Source of the DNA: Bacteroidota bacterium | GTDB taxonomy: Bacteria > Bacteroidota > Bacteroidia > 2-12-FULL-35-15 | Direction: 5' to 3' | Length of the DNA stretch: 64,000 nucleotides | NCBI GenBank assembly: GCA_025963775.1 | Contig: JAOQAD010000016.1 | Location: forward strand, 65,741 to 129,740 | Shown: piece by piece, positions 8,368-17,072 of the stretch | Position numbering within the stretch: the stretch's first letter is position 1 | How the letters are laid out: each line of letters starts with the position of its first letter | Notes under the pieces: generated by a model | What the model was told of the DNA's origin: nothing | Database searches by the model: none | What the model saw: the letters and a program-made list of their open reading frames with translations, nothing else | Position numbers and translations under genes: made by a program

Positions 8368-9524
8368 GCTTCTTTTGCAAACAGTACTGCCGCATTGCAG
8401 CCACCGAAGCCGGCAGCGGTCTTGAGGCAATTGTCCACAGTGCTTCCTGTTGTTTCTTTTATGATGTTCACCGGCATGGTAACGCCCGGCTGGCTGTAAT
8501 TGTAGGTTCCGATGAGCGTGTTGCTGCGCATCGACTGGATGCCAACGATTGACTCGACGATGCCTGCAGCGCCCAGCGTATGGCCGAAATAGCTTTTCAG
8601 GCTGTTCATCGGCACATCCTGCAGCTTTGCAGTGGTGATCGCCTGCGCTTCCATTTCATCGTTGTAGAGCGTTGCGGTGCCGTGCCCGGAAATGTACGCA
8701 ACCTGTGATGCATCCATGTTTGCTTCCTTCAGCGTTTTTTCAATAGCGAGCAATAGGCCGTCGCCTGTGCGGGAAGGCCCTGAAATGTGATTGGCATCGT
8801 TGGAGCTGGAACCGCCTTTTACGGTGATCGCTGTTCCTTTTATTTTTGATCTGTCGTTTGTAAGCACAACCGTTCCGCAGGCTTCGCCGAGCGAGATGCC
8901 ATCGCGTGCAGCATCGTAAGGCTTGCAAACTTCATTGCTTACGGCTTTGAAGGATTGAAATCCCGACACCACAAAATGCGTCATGATGTCGCCGCCGGAA
9001 ACAATGATGGTGTCGTAGTTGTTTTCTTCCAGCAGGCGCTTTCCTAAAATGATCGCCAGTACGCCGGAAATACAGGCATTTGAAACGATCAGCGCTTTGT
9101 TCGGATTGTCGAAATGTTCTGTGATCACATTCCCGGTTTCCCAGAGGAACAATCTCTTTTTATCGAATTTACCCTTGTGTTCAGGATCCAGCAGGTCGAT
9201 ATTGCCTTTGGTGCTGGAAAGGATGAGCAGCGTTTTTTTGCTGCGGATCTCGATTGCCGGATTCTGCTTTAGCGTATCGTTGATGGAAAGAATGAATAAT
9301 TGCTCGAGGCGGGTATAGGCTTTTGAAGCATTTAGTTTTTTGAACTCATCATCCAGGCGCTGCTGATCGATGACCGCCGCGCAGACAGGCTCAGCAGAAA
9401 GATCACTTTTTTCCAGCCGCTGCACTCCCGTCTTCATCTGTTTCAGCTGCCCGAAATTCTCTTCGGTGCTGAAACCAAGCGGGGAGATGATATTATCGGC
9501 GATTATGTATGATTGTAATTTCAA
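8364..9524 (-). CDS. Beta-ketoacyl-ACP synthase, second copy
   Basis: The 386-residue protein has Cys151 in SNACISGVLA, His281 in SGHGTATLYNDE, and Lys310/His315 in SLKSYFGHTLG, so it is a competent ketosynthase. It is shorter and more divergent than the copy at 6247. Its stop overlaps the start of the short KS-like gene by four bases, suggesting that the two products are made in equal amounts and act together. It probably elongates either the polyene or the resorcinol precursor. Confidence 0.9.
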   Translation of the reverse strand: MKLQSYIIADNIISPLGFSTEENFGQLKQMKTGVQRLEKSDLSAEPVCAAVIDQQRLDDEFKKLNASKAYTRLEQLFILSINDTLKQNPAIEIRSKKTLLILSSTKGNIDLLDPEHKGKFDKKRLFLWETGNVITEHFDNPNKALIVSNACISGVLAIILGKRLLEENNYDTIIVSGGDIMTHFVVSGFQSFKAVSNEVCKPYDAARDGISLGEACGTVVLTNDRSKIKGTAITVKGGSSSNDANHISGPSRTGDGLLLAIEKTLKEANMDASQVAYISGHGTATLYNDEMEAQAITTAKLQDVPMNSLKSYFGHTLGAAGIVESIVGIQSMRSNTLIGTYNYSQPGVTMPVNIIKETTGSTVDNCLKTAAGFGGCNAAVLFAKEA

Positions 9525-9607
9525 AAAGTGTTTTTAGTTTTTTTGTACAGATAACGAATTGATGCGAATTTGCGAATCTGTTTGTTTAGTACAGATCGCG
9601 ATCTGTA

Positions 9608-10060
9608 CTAAATTAAATTATTTTCTTTCTTCCATAGTTCAAAAAACGGAGGGAGCGTAATGTATAATTCATGCTGCAGGTTCATGAATACCTGCGTGGA
9701 TTCACCTTTTGCGACCAGCTCATTGTCGGAACTGCGGTAAATTTTATAATTGAAAATGATCTTTGCTGCCGGCGAATTAATAAAGGTTGTTTCAATGATC
9801 ACGCTGTCGCCATACTGCACGGTCTTTTTGTAATCCACATTGATGTTCACCAGCGGGCTTGCAAACTTTTCCCTGTACATGTCGAGATAGCCCAGCTTGT
9901 ACTGTTTCCCGAATGCTTCGCGCCCATCTTCGAAAAATTTCAGGTAATGTCCGTGCCATACAATTCCGAGTGCATCCACCTCACTGAAACGCACCAGCAC
10001 CTCGGTGCGGGACGACAATGTATGAATGATGGTTTTTTCCTTCGGGGACACTATTTCCAT
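9608..10060 (-). CDS. Acyl-CoA/ACP thioesterase, 4-hydroxybenzoyl-CoA thioesterase (YbgC) type
   Basis: The 150-residue hot-dog protein contains RFSEVDALGIVWHGHYLKFFEDGREAF, the signature of the YbgC/FadM group, with Asp in the catalytic loop and the HGHYLKF helix start. It hydrolyses thioesters and could release or edit acyl-ACP intermediates. A thioesterase of this type is a regular member of aryl polyene clusters. It is separated from the ABC permease gene by 84 bases and from the ketosynthase by 83 bases; the latter gap carries ACGAAT-type spacer repeats. Confidence 0.88.
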   Translation of the reverse strand: MEIVSPKEKTIIHTLSSRTEVLVRFSEVDALGIVWHGHYLKFFEDGREAFGKQYKLGYLDMYREKFASPLVNINVDYKKTVQYGDSVIIETTFINSPAAKIIFNYKIYRSSDNELVAKGESTQVFMNLQHELYITLPPFFELWKKENNLI

Positions 10061-10144
10061 GTGTTTTTATCAGAGCGCTAAAGTATTAAAATATGAGCAA
10101 TTTTTGCTGATAAAACAGCAGAAAAAGGGGATTGTTCGTAAGAA

Positions 10145-11419
10145 TTACTTGTTTTTCGTTTTGTTGAAAAGCCATGCAGCTCCCACCGTGAAACCGAAGA
10201 ATGCCAGCAGTTTGAGCGCATAAGGAAGCACAGCCATGAAGGAGCCGCCGCCGAGGAAGATCTTGTGAAATGCGCTCAGCGCCCAGTACAGCGGGGAGAG
10301 GCCAGACAGGATGCGGATGCTTTCCGGCATTACGTACACCGGTACCCAGATGCCGCCAAGCGCTGCCAGTATCACCACGGAAACTGCGCCGAAGGTGGAT
10401 GATTGCTGGTGTGTTTTGAAAAGTGTTCCCACGAGTATCCCGTAGCCGGTAGCCGCCAGCCCGCAGCACACAGCCACTAAAATTATCGCGGAAACGGAAT
10501 GACCGATCACCAGCGCCGGAAGGCCAAGCAAAGGCAGGAGATAGATCCCGACCATCAGCATCAGCAGGCACTGGATCATGCAGATGAACAGGTAAGCAGT
10601 GATCTTGCCCGCCATTACCGTAATGTACGATCCCGGCATGCTGAGGATGCGTGTGTAACTGCCGTCATCGCGTTCCTTGATAATGCTTCCCGCCATGGAA
10701 ATGACAATGAAGAACATCCCGAAGATGGTCCATGCGGGCACGTTGTGCTGCACGGAGTTCAGCTGCAGCATTTCCTGCGGCGTTTCCACGGTATTCATTT
10801 CCTTAAAGCTGACGAGCTCATCGATCTTGTTTTCCTTGCCGGAAAGAGTTCCTTCCCTGTTCAGCTCCTTACTGAAATAATCAAGCAGGGTTTGTGTTTC
10901 CAGCTTTGATGTGAATTGCTTCAGGGTGCTGAGGATGGAGATCTTGAATGATTTTTTTGTGTCGGGCGCAAAGAAGATCAGGAGGCTCAGTTCGCCTGGT
11001 GCTGCCGGAGCGGCTTTCAGCGAATCGGAAAGTCCTGCAGCGCTCAGCTTTGCATTTACAAAGGCATTTACTTTGGAGTTCAGAATAGTTGTTGCATTCT
11101 CCGGGATCACAATGCCGATCTCATAATCGCCACCCTTTACGCTTTGTTTGATGCTGCTTTCCGGCTGCCCTGTTTTCGTGATCTCGAAAATTTTCGCGCT
11201 TCTCAATCCTTCTTCAATTGTTTTTCCCAGTGTGGAAGTATCGCGGTTCGACAGCAGCAGCGGGATCTTCAGCTCCTGGTAATCGCGGAAGGGTGCATCC
11301 TGGATCAGTGCCATGAGTGTGATCATCGCCATCGGCATCAGGAACAGGATCGCCAGCCCGCCCCGGTCGCGGAGAAGGATGAGGAGCTCTTTTCGTATGG
11401 TGGATGTTAAGCGAAGCAT
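10145..11419 (-). CDS. ABC-2 type transporter permease
   Basis: The 424-residue protein has one N-terminal membrane helix after RKELLILLRDRGG. An extracytoplasmic domain of about 190 residues follows, then five or six helices in the C-terminal half, with an E-rich loop (IIKERDDGSYTRIL) of the ABC-2 family. This is the YhhJ/DrrB-like architecture. Its ATPase is encoded directly upstream at 11626-12375. In this cluster the pair probably exports dialkylresorcinol or flexirubin intermediates. The 206-base gap between the two genes contains a dispersed repeat, which is unusual inside an operon. Confidence 0.9.
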   Translation of the reverse strand: MLRLTSTIRKELLILLRDRGGLAILFLMPMAMITLMALIQDAPFRDYQELKIPLLLSNRDTSTLGKTIEEGLRSAKIFEITKTGQPESSIKQSVKGGDYEIGIVIPENATTILNSKVNAFVNAKLSAAGLSDSLKAAPAAPGELSLLIFFAPDTKKSFKISILSTLKQFTSKLETQTLLDYFSKELNREGTLSGKENKIDELVSFKEMNTVETPQEMLQLNSVQHNVPAWTIFGMFFIVISMAGSIIKERDDGSYTRILSMPGSYITVMAGKITAYLFICMIQCLLMLMVGIYLLPLLGLPALVIGHSVSAIILVAVCCGLAATGYGILVGTLFKTHQQSSTFGAVSVVILAALGGIWVPVYVMPESIRILSGLSPLYWALSAFHKIFLGGGSFMAVLPYALKLLAFFGFTVGAAWLFNKTKNK

Positions 11420-11625
11420 TTTTTTTACCGCAGAGTCTGCAGAGTATTATATTATTTACGAATCGGTGTGCGGGTCATTTCGAGTTCGACCGAAGGGAGA
11501 GTATCGGGAAAGCGTGTGAGCTTGTTCCCGATATGCTCGTGCCTCGCTACTCGAACTGACGCTAAAAAATTCAGTTATAGAAACAGGCCATATATGCCCA
11601 ATTACAAATATTAACGGTCTACCAA
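11420..11625. repeat. Spacer with dispersed inverted repeat, family B
   Basis: Bases about 11474-11563 form a long imperfect inverted repeat that begins GTCATTTCGAGTTCGACC and ends TACTCGAACTGACGC, with an internal GAGCTTGTTCCCGATATGC. Near-identical copies occur at about 18918-18990, 45217-45302 and 45449-45541, and a shorter one at 28821-28886. Here it separates the ABC ATPase gene from its permease gene. No coding potential is seen. Confidence 0.85.
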
Positions 11626-12375
11626 CTAATCCCTCAACTTTTTTCCTGTCAATTTTAAGAACAATTCCTCAAGGTTACTGCAAGCCTGTTCCTTTATCAA
11701 TTCTTTCGGTTGCCCGGATATTATTATTTTTCCATGATCGATGACTGCGATCTCATTGCAGAGATTTTCCGCTTCTTCCATTAAATGCGAAGTGTACACG
11801 ATCGTCATCCCGCTTTTGTTCAAGAGATGAAGGTGCTCGGTGATCACGTTGCGCGACTGTACATCCACGCCTACCGTAGGTTCATCCAGGAATAAGATCT
11901 TTGGATGGTGAAGGATGCCCGCAATGAGGTTGATCCTCCGTTTCATGCCGCCGGAAAATGTGCCGACCTGCTTTTTGGAATGTTCCAGCAATCCGAAATG
12001 CTCCAGGTGCTCCAGTATATTTTTATCCAGGCTGCTGCCTTTCAACCCGTACATGTTGCCGATGTACCGGAGGTTCTCAAATGCAGTAAGGGTAGGGTAA
12101 AGGGCAATGTCCTGCGGAACAACGCCGATGTTCTTTTTGATCTCTTCCGATTGTGTCGCAAGCGGGTACCCGAGCAGCTGAAGCTCGCCTTTGGATGGTT
12201 TCAGCAACCCGCATAAGGCGGAAATGGTGGTGGTTTTGCCTGCGCCGTTCGGCCCCAGGAGCCCGAAAATGCTGCCGGATGGGATAGTGAATGAAATGTC
12301 GTCAACTGCAGGAGTGCCGGAACCTTTGTAAATCTTCGTGAAATGCTCTACCCGGATCGCGGCAGTACTGCTCAT
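11626..12375 (-). CDS. ABC transporter ATP-binding protein
   Basis: The 249-residue protein has Walker A GPNGAGKTT at 41-49, a Q-loop in GVVPQDI, the signature SGGMKRR at 141-147, Walker B ILFLDEP at 160-166 and a switch His in YTSHLMEEAE. It is the DrrA/CcmA type that pairs with ABC-2 permeases, namely the gene at 10145. The start overlaps the stop of the dehydratase gene by one base (TAATG), so translation is coupled. Confidence 0.95.
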   Translation of the reverse strand: MSSTAAIRVEHFTKIYKGSGTPAVDDISFTIPSGSIFGLLGPNGAGKTTTISALCGLLKPSKGELQLLGYPLATQSEEIKKNIGVVPQDIALYPTLTAFENLRYIGNMYGLKGSSLDKNILEHLEHFGLLEHSKKQVGTFSGGMKRRINLIAGILHHPKILFLDEPTVGVDVQSRNVITEHLHLLNKSGMTIVYTSHLMEEAENLCNEIAVIDHGKIIISGQPKELIKEQACSNLEELFLKLTGKKLRD

Positions 12376-12839
12376 TATCGCTTCAGGAATATTTTCATTT
12401 CACATTCAGCTACCGGTTCGCCGTCAACGGTCGATCTTCCGCTGATCAGCGTAACGTCGAACACAACCTGCTGAACGATGATCTCAGTTTTCAGTTCGCT
12501 GCCTGCTTTCGGAAGCTGGTGGATCACTAATTTCTTGATCGCCCCGATGTAGCCTACAGGAGGAGTTCCTTTTTCACCATCCTTCAGAAGGAGGGAAGCC
12601 ATGTATCCTGCACGGATCGCGGCAGTCTGGGCGATGTTCTCCACGATGCCCGGCTCGGTGAAGAGTCCCTTATGGCAGAAAACATTGTCGGCCTGCACGG
12701 TAAAGCCGGATACAGTGGTTGTTGAATCATTGAACCAAAGCTTGTCCACCATTTCGATCGGCGGTTTTTGGGGAATAAGAGCGGAAACTTCAGCTCCCTC
12801 GATTAGCGGACGGTTAAGTACTTCAGTCATTTTATACAA
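12375..12839 (-). CDS. Hot-dog dehydratase-like protein (FabZ/ApeP type), second copy
   Basis: The 154-residue protein has the opening LIPQKPPIEMVDKLW seen in FabZ/ApeP-type proteins. CHKGLFTEPGIVENIAQTAA follows, where His56 and Glu67 are in or near the usual catalytic positions. It probably dehydrates 3-hydroxyacyl-ACP during polyene synthesis. Unlike the copy at 2452 it keeps the Glu. It overlaps darB by 8 bases and the ATPase gene by one base. Confidence 0.82.
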   Translation of the reverse strand: MYKMTEVLNRPLIEGAEVSALIPQKPPIEMVDKLWFNDSTTTVSGFTVQADNVFCHKGLFTEPGIVENIAQTAAIRAGYMASLLLKDGEKGTPPVGYIGAIKKLVIHQLPKAGSELKTEIIVQQVVFDVTLISGRSTVDGEPVAECEMKIFLKR

Positions 12840-13971
12840 CAGTTAATAAAGCGTTAGCGTAGGAAAAACGGGCACTTTCAGGAACGGAAAGCCAGATCTT
12901 CTGGCCTTTTTTCAGCTTGCCGGAATTCATCAGCTCTTCGAGCGCGATGAAAATGGAGGCAGAGCCGATGTTGCCAACTTTCGTAAGATTGACAAACCAT
13001 TTTTCCTGCGGGAGCTGAACCCCGTTCTTCAGCATTTCATCATCCACTTTCTTCCTGAAAAATTCGGAGGAGATGTGTGGCAGGAACCAATCGATGCTTT
13101 GAGGATCGACCTTGTGCTTATCCAGCAGTTCCAGGTATTTTTGTGTGCCCAGCTGGGCAATGTGTTTATCAAGTAAGCGGGGATCCTGCTTCATGGCAAA
13201 AATGGACTTTTCAAGCCATTCTTTCGGCGTGTATTTGCTCCAGCCGTGCAGGTTGCCTTCTGCATCCTTGTCAGCTCCCACGTACATGCAGGCTTCGGCT
13301 TCATTTGCAAAAGAGCAGATATCGACCCATTCGAGCTTCAGCGAAAGGCCTTCCGGGTTGGGTTTGTTGCTTAGTAAAACGGCTGCAGCCCCGTCGGAGA
13401 GCATCCAGCGTAAAAAATCCTTTTCAAAAGCCAGCATCGGGTCATTCTCCAGCTCTTTCAGCTTTTGTGCTTCCTCTTCGTAGGATTGCGCCGAAAGCCA
13501 GGTGGAAAGCTTCTCGGAGCCGGTTGTTACGGCATTGGAGGAGTTCCCGGTGAGGATGGACATGTGTGCATATTTCAGGGCGTTCATGCCGGAACAGCAG
13601 GAGCCGGAAAAAGAGATCGTTTCAACAGGCCTCGATTTCAGCAGGCCGTGCACCATGATGCCATGGGCTGGCAGGATCTGGTCAGGGGAAGTGGTCCCGC
13701 TGGTGATCAGCTCGATGTCTTCCAGCTTAAATCCGCCTGTACAAAGGGCTTTTATCGCTTCCGCGGTAAGCTCCGCATTGGTATGGGTGCTGTTGCCCTG
13801 CTTGTCGCGGGAATAGTAGCGGTTGGTGATTTTGTTATTCCTCAGCACAATCGATTTCGACCTGGATTTCCTTCCATCAACATATCCAAGATATTCCTCC
13901 ATCTCCTCATTGCCCACAGGTTCCCCGGGTAAAAATTTTGCAATCCGGTTAATATAAACAGCTTTATCCAT
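12832..13971 (-). CDS. darB: DarB-type ketosynthase III for dialkylresorcinol synthesis
   Basis: The 379-residue KAS III-fold protein has the nucleophile in FSGSCCSGMN (Cys126, the Cys before Ser-Gly), His in LPHISSEFF and an Asn in VGNIGSAS. DarB enzymes condense a beta-keto acyl thioester with a second acyl thioester to give the cyclohexanedione that becomes the dialkylresorcinol. DarA, encoded upstream at 14137, completes the process. Characterised dar systems make the resorcinol half of flexirubins. A TAnnTTTG -7 element about 80 bases upstream suggests a promoter of its own for darB and the genes after it. Confidence 0.92.
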   Translation of the reverse strand: MDKAVYINRIAKFLPGEPVGNEEMEEYLGYVDGRKSRSKSIVLRNNKITNRYYSRDKQGNSTHTNAELTAEAIKALCTGGFKLEDIELITSGTTSPDQILPAHGIMVHGLLKSRPVETISFSGSCCSGMNALKYAHMSILTGNSSNAVTTGSEKLSTWLSAQSYEEEAQKLKELENDPMLAFEKDFLRWMLSDGAAAVLLSNKPNPEGLSLKLEWVDICSFANEAEACMYVGADKDAEGNLHGWSKYTPKEWLEKSIFAMKQDPRLLDKHIAQLGTQKYLELLDKHKVDPQSIDWFLPHISSEFFRKKVDDEMLKNGVQLPQEKWFVNLTKVGNIGSASIFIALEELMNSGKLKKGQKIWLSVPESARFSYANALLTVV

Positions 13972-14051
13972 AAACTTATTTAAACGTTTGTTTTGTGCCT
14001 AATTAACAAAAACAAAGAAATCAGCCAATTGTTCTGATTTCGCACGAAACG

Positions 14052-14059
14052 CAAAAGTA
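14052..14059 (-). promoter_or_regulatory. Putative -7 promoter element before darB
   Basis: On the minus strand the octamer is TACTTTTG, an exact match to the Bacteroidota -7 consensus TAnnTTTG. It is 81 bases upstream of the darB start. No TTG is found at the usual 17-23 base spacing, so only the -7 half is supported. Confidence 0.45.
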
Positions 14060-14136
14060 CGGTATTTAATCAATTCAGAGGAAACTGCGGCTGGTTTTTT
14101 TGAAAATTCTTACTGAATCTGACCCTGTGCAAGGGC

Positions 14137-15057
14137 TTAACGGAGTGAATTTTGCGAAAAATAAGCGATCTCTTTTTTCATTTTCCCCGAAGCAATGAGC
14201 GGGGCCAATCGCGAAATGAGGGTAATGATGGGGGAAAGGATCAGGATGCCTGTGGGCAGCACAATGCCGAAGATGCGGACACGTGTCCGCCTGTCCTGGC
14301 TGCCAGCAGTACCTTTTTTAGAGATGTAATTGGCGTAAAGCGGGAAAAGCACTTTCCCCCTTCCTTCGAGGAGCATGAGATTGGCTTTTACGCTTACGGC
14401 ACCTACATCAACTAATTCTTTTTGTAAGTTGGTGTAATTATTTGATTTTAATGAACTTATGATCTTCAATCCAAATGAAGGAGCGATCCGTAGGTCATCC
14501 TCTTTTACGCCGTATTTCGGGAAGATCCCGAGGAAGCGGCCTTGCTGTCCGCCCAGCACAAATGCGAGTACTGTAACAAGGCTGACAAGGTTTGCCGACT
14601 TGTCCACGAAGGTGATATTGCCCACGAGGTTTGCCTTCAGCTCCAGCAAACGCTTCTTCATTTTTTCCTGTGCGCTCAGCCACATGTTGCGGCAGGCGAT
14701 CACGGTAACAACAGGTGTTCCTGCCAGCACTTTTTGTGCTTCAGGGCTTTGGAGAAAAGAATTTACGGGAACACAAACCGAGAGGAACCAGGGCTGGTAA
14801 GCGATTACCACGAGGTCGTATTTTTTGTCCGGGTCAAATGAAAAAGGAGCAAGCTCACAGGCAACACCATGCACCGTTTCCGGGAACACATCAAAAAACT
14901 CCATGTAGCTCCATGGATAGGGGAATGTCTTCAATGGCTTCAGCTGCTCGTAATGGATCGTTACTTCGGGGTCGTTCTCGAAAGGCAGCATGGTAGCTTT
15001 CACTGCGCTGCTGAGCTGTCCGGTTTGAGTGAAATAAATAACAAGCACGTTTTTCAT
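14137..15057 (-). CDS. darA: DarA, dialkylresorcinol condensing enzyme
   Basis: I place the start at 15057 (MKNVLVIYFTQTGQ); the 14 extra codons of a longer frame carry no family features and would place the -7 element inside the gene. The 306-residue product opens with a flavodoxin-like beta strand and phosphate loop (YFTQTGQ). VVIAYQPWFLSVCVPVNSF and VIACRNMW follow, which I recognise from DarA proteins. DarA and DarB together form 2,5-dialkylresorcinols. Two weakly hydrophobic stretches near residues 165-180 and 270-290 suggest membrane contact. darB follows after 165 bases. Confidence 0.9.
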   Translation of the reverse strand: MKNVLVIYFTQTGQLSSAVKATMLPFENDPEVTIHYEQLKPLKTFPYPWSYMEFFDVFPETVHGVACELAPFSFDPDKKYDLVVIAYQPWFLSVCVPVNSFLQSPEAQKVLAGTPVVTVIACRNMWLSAQEKMKKRLLELKANLVGNITFVDKSANLVSLVTVLAFVLGGQQGRFLGIFPKYGVKEDDLRIAPSFGLKIISSLKSNNYTNLQKELVDVGAVSVKANLMLLEGRGKVLFPLYANYISKKGTAGSQDRRTRVRIFGIVLPTGILILSPIITLISRLAPLIASGKMKKEIAYFSQNSLR

Positions 15058-15063
15058 AGATTG

Positions 15064-15071
15064 CAAAAATA
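15064..15071 (-). promoter_or_regulatory. Putative -7 promoter element immediately before darA
   Basis: The minus-strand octamer TATTTTTG matches TAnnTTTG and ends 6 bases before the darA ATG, so the transcript would be leaderless or nearly so. A TTG lies 25 bases upstream, slightly beyond the usual spacing. The region is A/T-rich, which weakens the match. Confidence 0.4.
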
Positions 15072-15096
15072 AGAAAATAGCTGAGGCTGTGTAAAA

Positions 15097-15128
15097 CAAA
15101 AAAGCCCCGCCTTCTTAGCGGAGCTTTT
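15097..15128 (-). terminator. Rho-independent terminator after the secreted protein gene at 15145
   Basis: On the minus strand AAAAGCTCCGC and GCGGGGCTTTTTT form an 11-pair stem with one mismatch around a 7-base loop, ending in a T run. It ends the transcript of the upstream secreted paralogues, so darA must start from its own promoter. Confidence 0.8.
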
Positions 15129-15144
15129 CATTTATAATAACCGT

Positions 15145-15954
15145 TTACTTGTTTTTCGTTTTTGTGATTTCCTCGTCAAACATCACGGTAAGCGTCAATG
15201 GAAGCATTTTATCCGGGGTGATCTCCTTGAATGCATCTTTCCACATGATCGTCATTTCCTCTTTCTGCATATCGCCGGAAGTGGTGGGAATGTCTTTCCA
15301 TGCCACAACGATGTCATCCTCATCACCTTTTGCAAAGATCAACGGCTTTTTGTTGGAATGGTAGTTTGCATATTCCTTTCCGTCCGCCATTTTCATGCTT
15401 ACTTTGTTGGGCTCGAACACGCCGATCTTATCACCGACATATTTCACCTTAAAGCTGGCATCGGTGCGTGCTGTGGTCTTTTTATTTTTTACAAGGGCGA
15501 TGTCGAAGCCGCCTGCCTTGAAATCGTTCTTTGATGCCGGAAGCTTAAAGTCTGCCGCATTCACGCCTTTCACATCGGTCGAGAATTTGTACATGCCTTC
15601 CATTACGAAATTGAAATTTTCTGCCACCATGTAGCTTGGCCCTTTCAGATCAATTACCTGCGAATCCTCATCATTGGGGCGGATGATCAGCCATTTTTCA
15701 TCGGGATTAAAATTCTTGCCTGTGATCTTGAAAATGCTTTCGGATGGTTTGTACACAATGTAATCGTTGGTCTTGTTATAGATGCGGATCTTGAACTTAA
15801 TGCCGGCAGCGGTCGAAACCGCATCAATGATCATGATCTTCACATCGTTGTTCTCGATCACCTGGTCGCGGTAAAAGATCTTTTTGTAATTCTGGGCGGA
15901 AGCAGCACTGATAAAAAGTAGTGTGCTTAAAAATACTGCGGAGATTTTTTTCAT
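15145..15954 (-). CDS. Secreted protein of unknown function, paralogue of 16175
   Basis: The 269-residue product has a signal peptide ending SAASAQ near residue 20, then a soluble, beta-rich chain. I do not recognise a domain. It is clearly homologous to the neighbour upstream: both share the pattern LYYKD/FYRDQ, NAVSTE/DAVSTA, KxKIxNKTxDxxxxKPxE, NxFKxGxxxxxL and YVGDKxGVFxPxK. The shared first half (KFKIRIYNKTNDYIVYKP) reads like an immunoglobulin-like fold. It sits between the BtrH-like gene and darA but is closed off by a terminator, so a role in pigment formation is not certain. Confidence 0.8.
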   Translation of the reverse strand: MKKISAVFLSTLLFISAASAQNYKKIFYRDQVIENNDVKIMIIDAVSTAAGIKFKIRIYNKTNDYIVYKPSESIFKITGKNFNPDEKWLIIRPNDEDSQVIDLKGPSYMVAENFNFVMEGMYKFSTDVKGVNAADFKLPASKNDFKAGGFDIALVKNKKTTARTDASFKVKYVGDKIGVFEPNKVSMKMADGKEYANYHSNKKPLIFAKGDEDDIVVAWKDIPTTSGDMQKEEMTIMWKDAFKEITPDKMLPLTLTVMFDEEITKTKNK

Positions 15955-15990
15955 AGCGGTTGTATTTCGTTTATTAAGTTTTTATAAACA

Positions 15991-16019
15991 GATCCCGTGT
16001 CGTGGCACGGGATGACGGT
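15991..16019. repeat. Dispersed palindromic repeat, family A
   Basis: The sequence GATCCCGTGTCGTGGCACGG continues into GATGACGGTA and has the same core as the pair at 4185-4264. It lies in the 220-base spacer between the two secreted paralogues, just before a terminator. Confidence 0.85.
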
Positions 16020-16116
16020 ACATTTATGATATTCCGGGTTGCACGGGATATGGGATGCCGTTTTACAATTATTACACCAAAAGTAGTATATAATTTCCAT
16101 GCAGTAAAAACAAAAA

Positions 16117-16163
16117 GAAAAGCCGCCCTTCTGCAAGTAATGAAGCAGGAGGACGGCTTTTTC
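16117..16163 (-). terminator. Rho-independent terminator after the secreted protein gene at 16175
   Basis: On the minus strand AAAAAGCCGTCCTCCTGC pairs with GCAGAAGGGCGGCTTTTC (two mismatches) around a 10-base loop, followed by a short T-rich stretch. It begins 11 bases after the stop codon. Confidence 0.72.
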
Positions 16164-16174
16164 AAGCGCATTAT

Positions 16175-17008
16175 TTATTTCCCTTTGGCATCGCTGGTGG
16201 CCTGGTCAAACTCGAAGGAAAGTGTTTCTGCTTTCATTTTTTCGAGGTTTGCTTCGGTGAACATGTCATTGAATTTTACCATCATGTCCACTTTCTGCAT
16301 GTCCATTGTTTTTCCACCTTCCATGCGGTCCCAGTTAAGCGTCACCGATTCGGTCTGGCCTTTCTTTGTGAAAAGCACCGGCCCCGATTTGGCAAGCAAT
16401 CCGCCTGATTTAACCGATGCATACTCATTCCCGTTTGGCATCACCACGCCTGCTTTGTCAGGGAACACAATGCCCATTTTATCGCCGTTGTACGTGATGT
16501 CTAATTTCAGGTTGGTGGCATCGCTTTCCTTGTACAGCTTGTTCAGCTTCACGGTGTAATTCCCGGTTTTGAACTCGTTCTTGTTCACAGGCAGTTTGTA
16601 ATCCGGTGTTGCAATTCCTTTTTCAGCTGCAGGCACTTTGTACAGGCCATCGAGCAGGAAGCTGTAATTCTTAACGCCGTTGTAAGCGCCTTTTAAATTC
16701 ACGGTCACAAAGTTATCGCCGTTCGGCTCAATGATCTTCCATTTTTCTGTCGGCTTCATTTCCTTACCATCGATCATGAACTTACATTCTTCAGGCTTCA
16801 GGATCAGGAAGTCGCTGGTCTTGTTGGTGATCTTCAGCTTGAACTTTGTTTCGCCTTCGGTTGAAACGGCATTGTCGACAGTGATCGTTACTTCATTGGT
16901 TTCGATCTTAATGTCCTTGTAATAAAGCTTTGCATATTTGGTCTCTTTTTGTGCATTTGCCGTACTCAGCATTCCGATTGCCATTACGGCGAGAATTAAC
17001 TTTTTCAT
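16175..17008 (-). CDS. Secreted protein of unknown function, paralogue of 15145
   Basis: The 277-residue product has a signal peptide (about 19 residues, ending STANAQ). The mature part aligns along its whole length with the product at 15145, which indicates a tandem duplication. It contains DAFxLK-type positions such as EGETKFKLKITNKTSDFLILKPEEC and NKNEFKTGNYTVKL, and closes with an acidic and Lys-rich tail. No enzyme motif is seen. A -7 element 65 bases upstream and a terminator behind it make it a separate transcription unit. The function is unknown. Confidence 0.8.
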   Translation of the reverse strand: MKKLILAVMAIGMLSTANAQKETKYAKLYYKDIKIETNEVTITVDNAVSTEGETKFKLKITNKTSDFLILKPEECKFMIDGKEMKPTEKWKIIEPNGDNFVTVNLKGAYNGVKNYSFLLDGLYKVPAAEKGIATPDYKLPVNKNEFKTGNYTVKLNKLYKESDATNLKLDITYNGDKMGIVFPDKAGVVMPNGNEYASVKSGGLLAKSGPVLFTKKGQTESVTLNWDRMEGGKTMDMQKVDMMVKFNDMFTEANLEKMKAETLSFEFDQATSDAKGK

Positions 17009-17072
17009 AGGTTCTTTTTTTAGTGGTTTTTTTGTTATTAATAATGATCTTGCTCTGTTACTAACAACAAGG

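Noticed and set aside
8367-8430. Longer start for the short KS-like gene
   Set aside because: The extra 21 residues overlap the upstream ketosynthase gene and lack family similarity; the ATGA overlap at 8367 is a better start.
10086-10571. Minus-strand frame of 161 codons
   Set aside because: It is a different frame of the ABC permease gene and lacks any domain pattern.
15951-16171. Two short minus-strand frames in the spacer of the secreted paralogues
   Set aside because: They cover a family A palindrome and a terminator hairpin.
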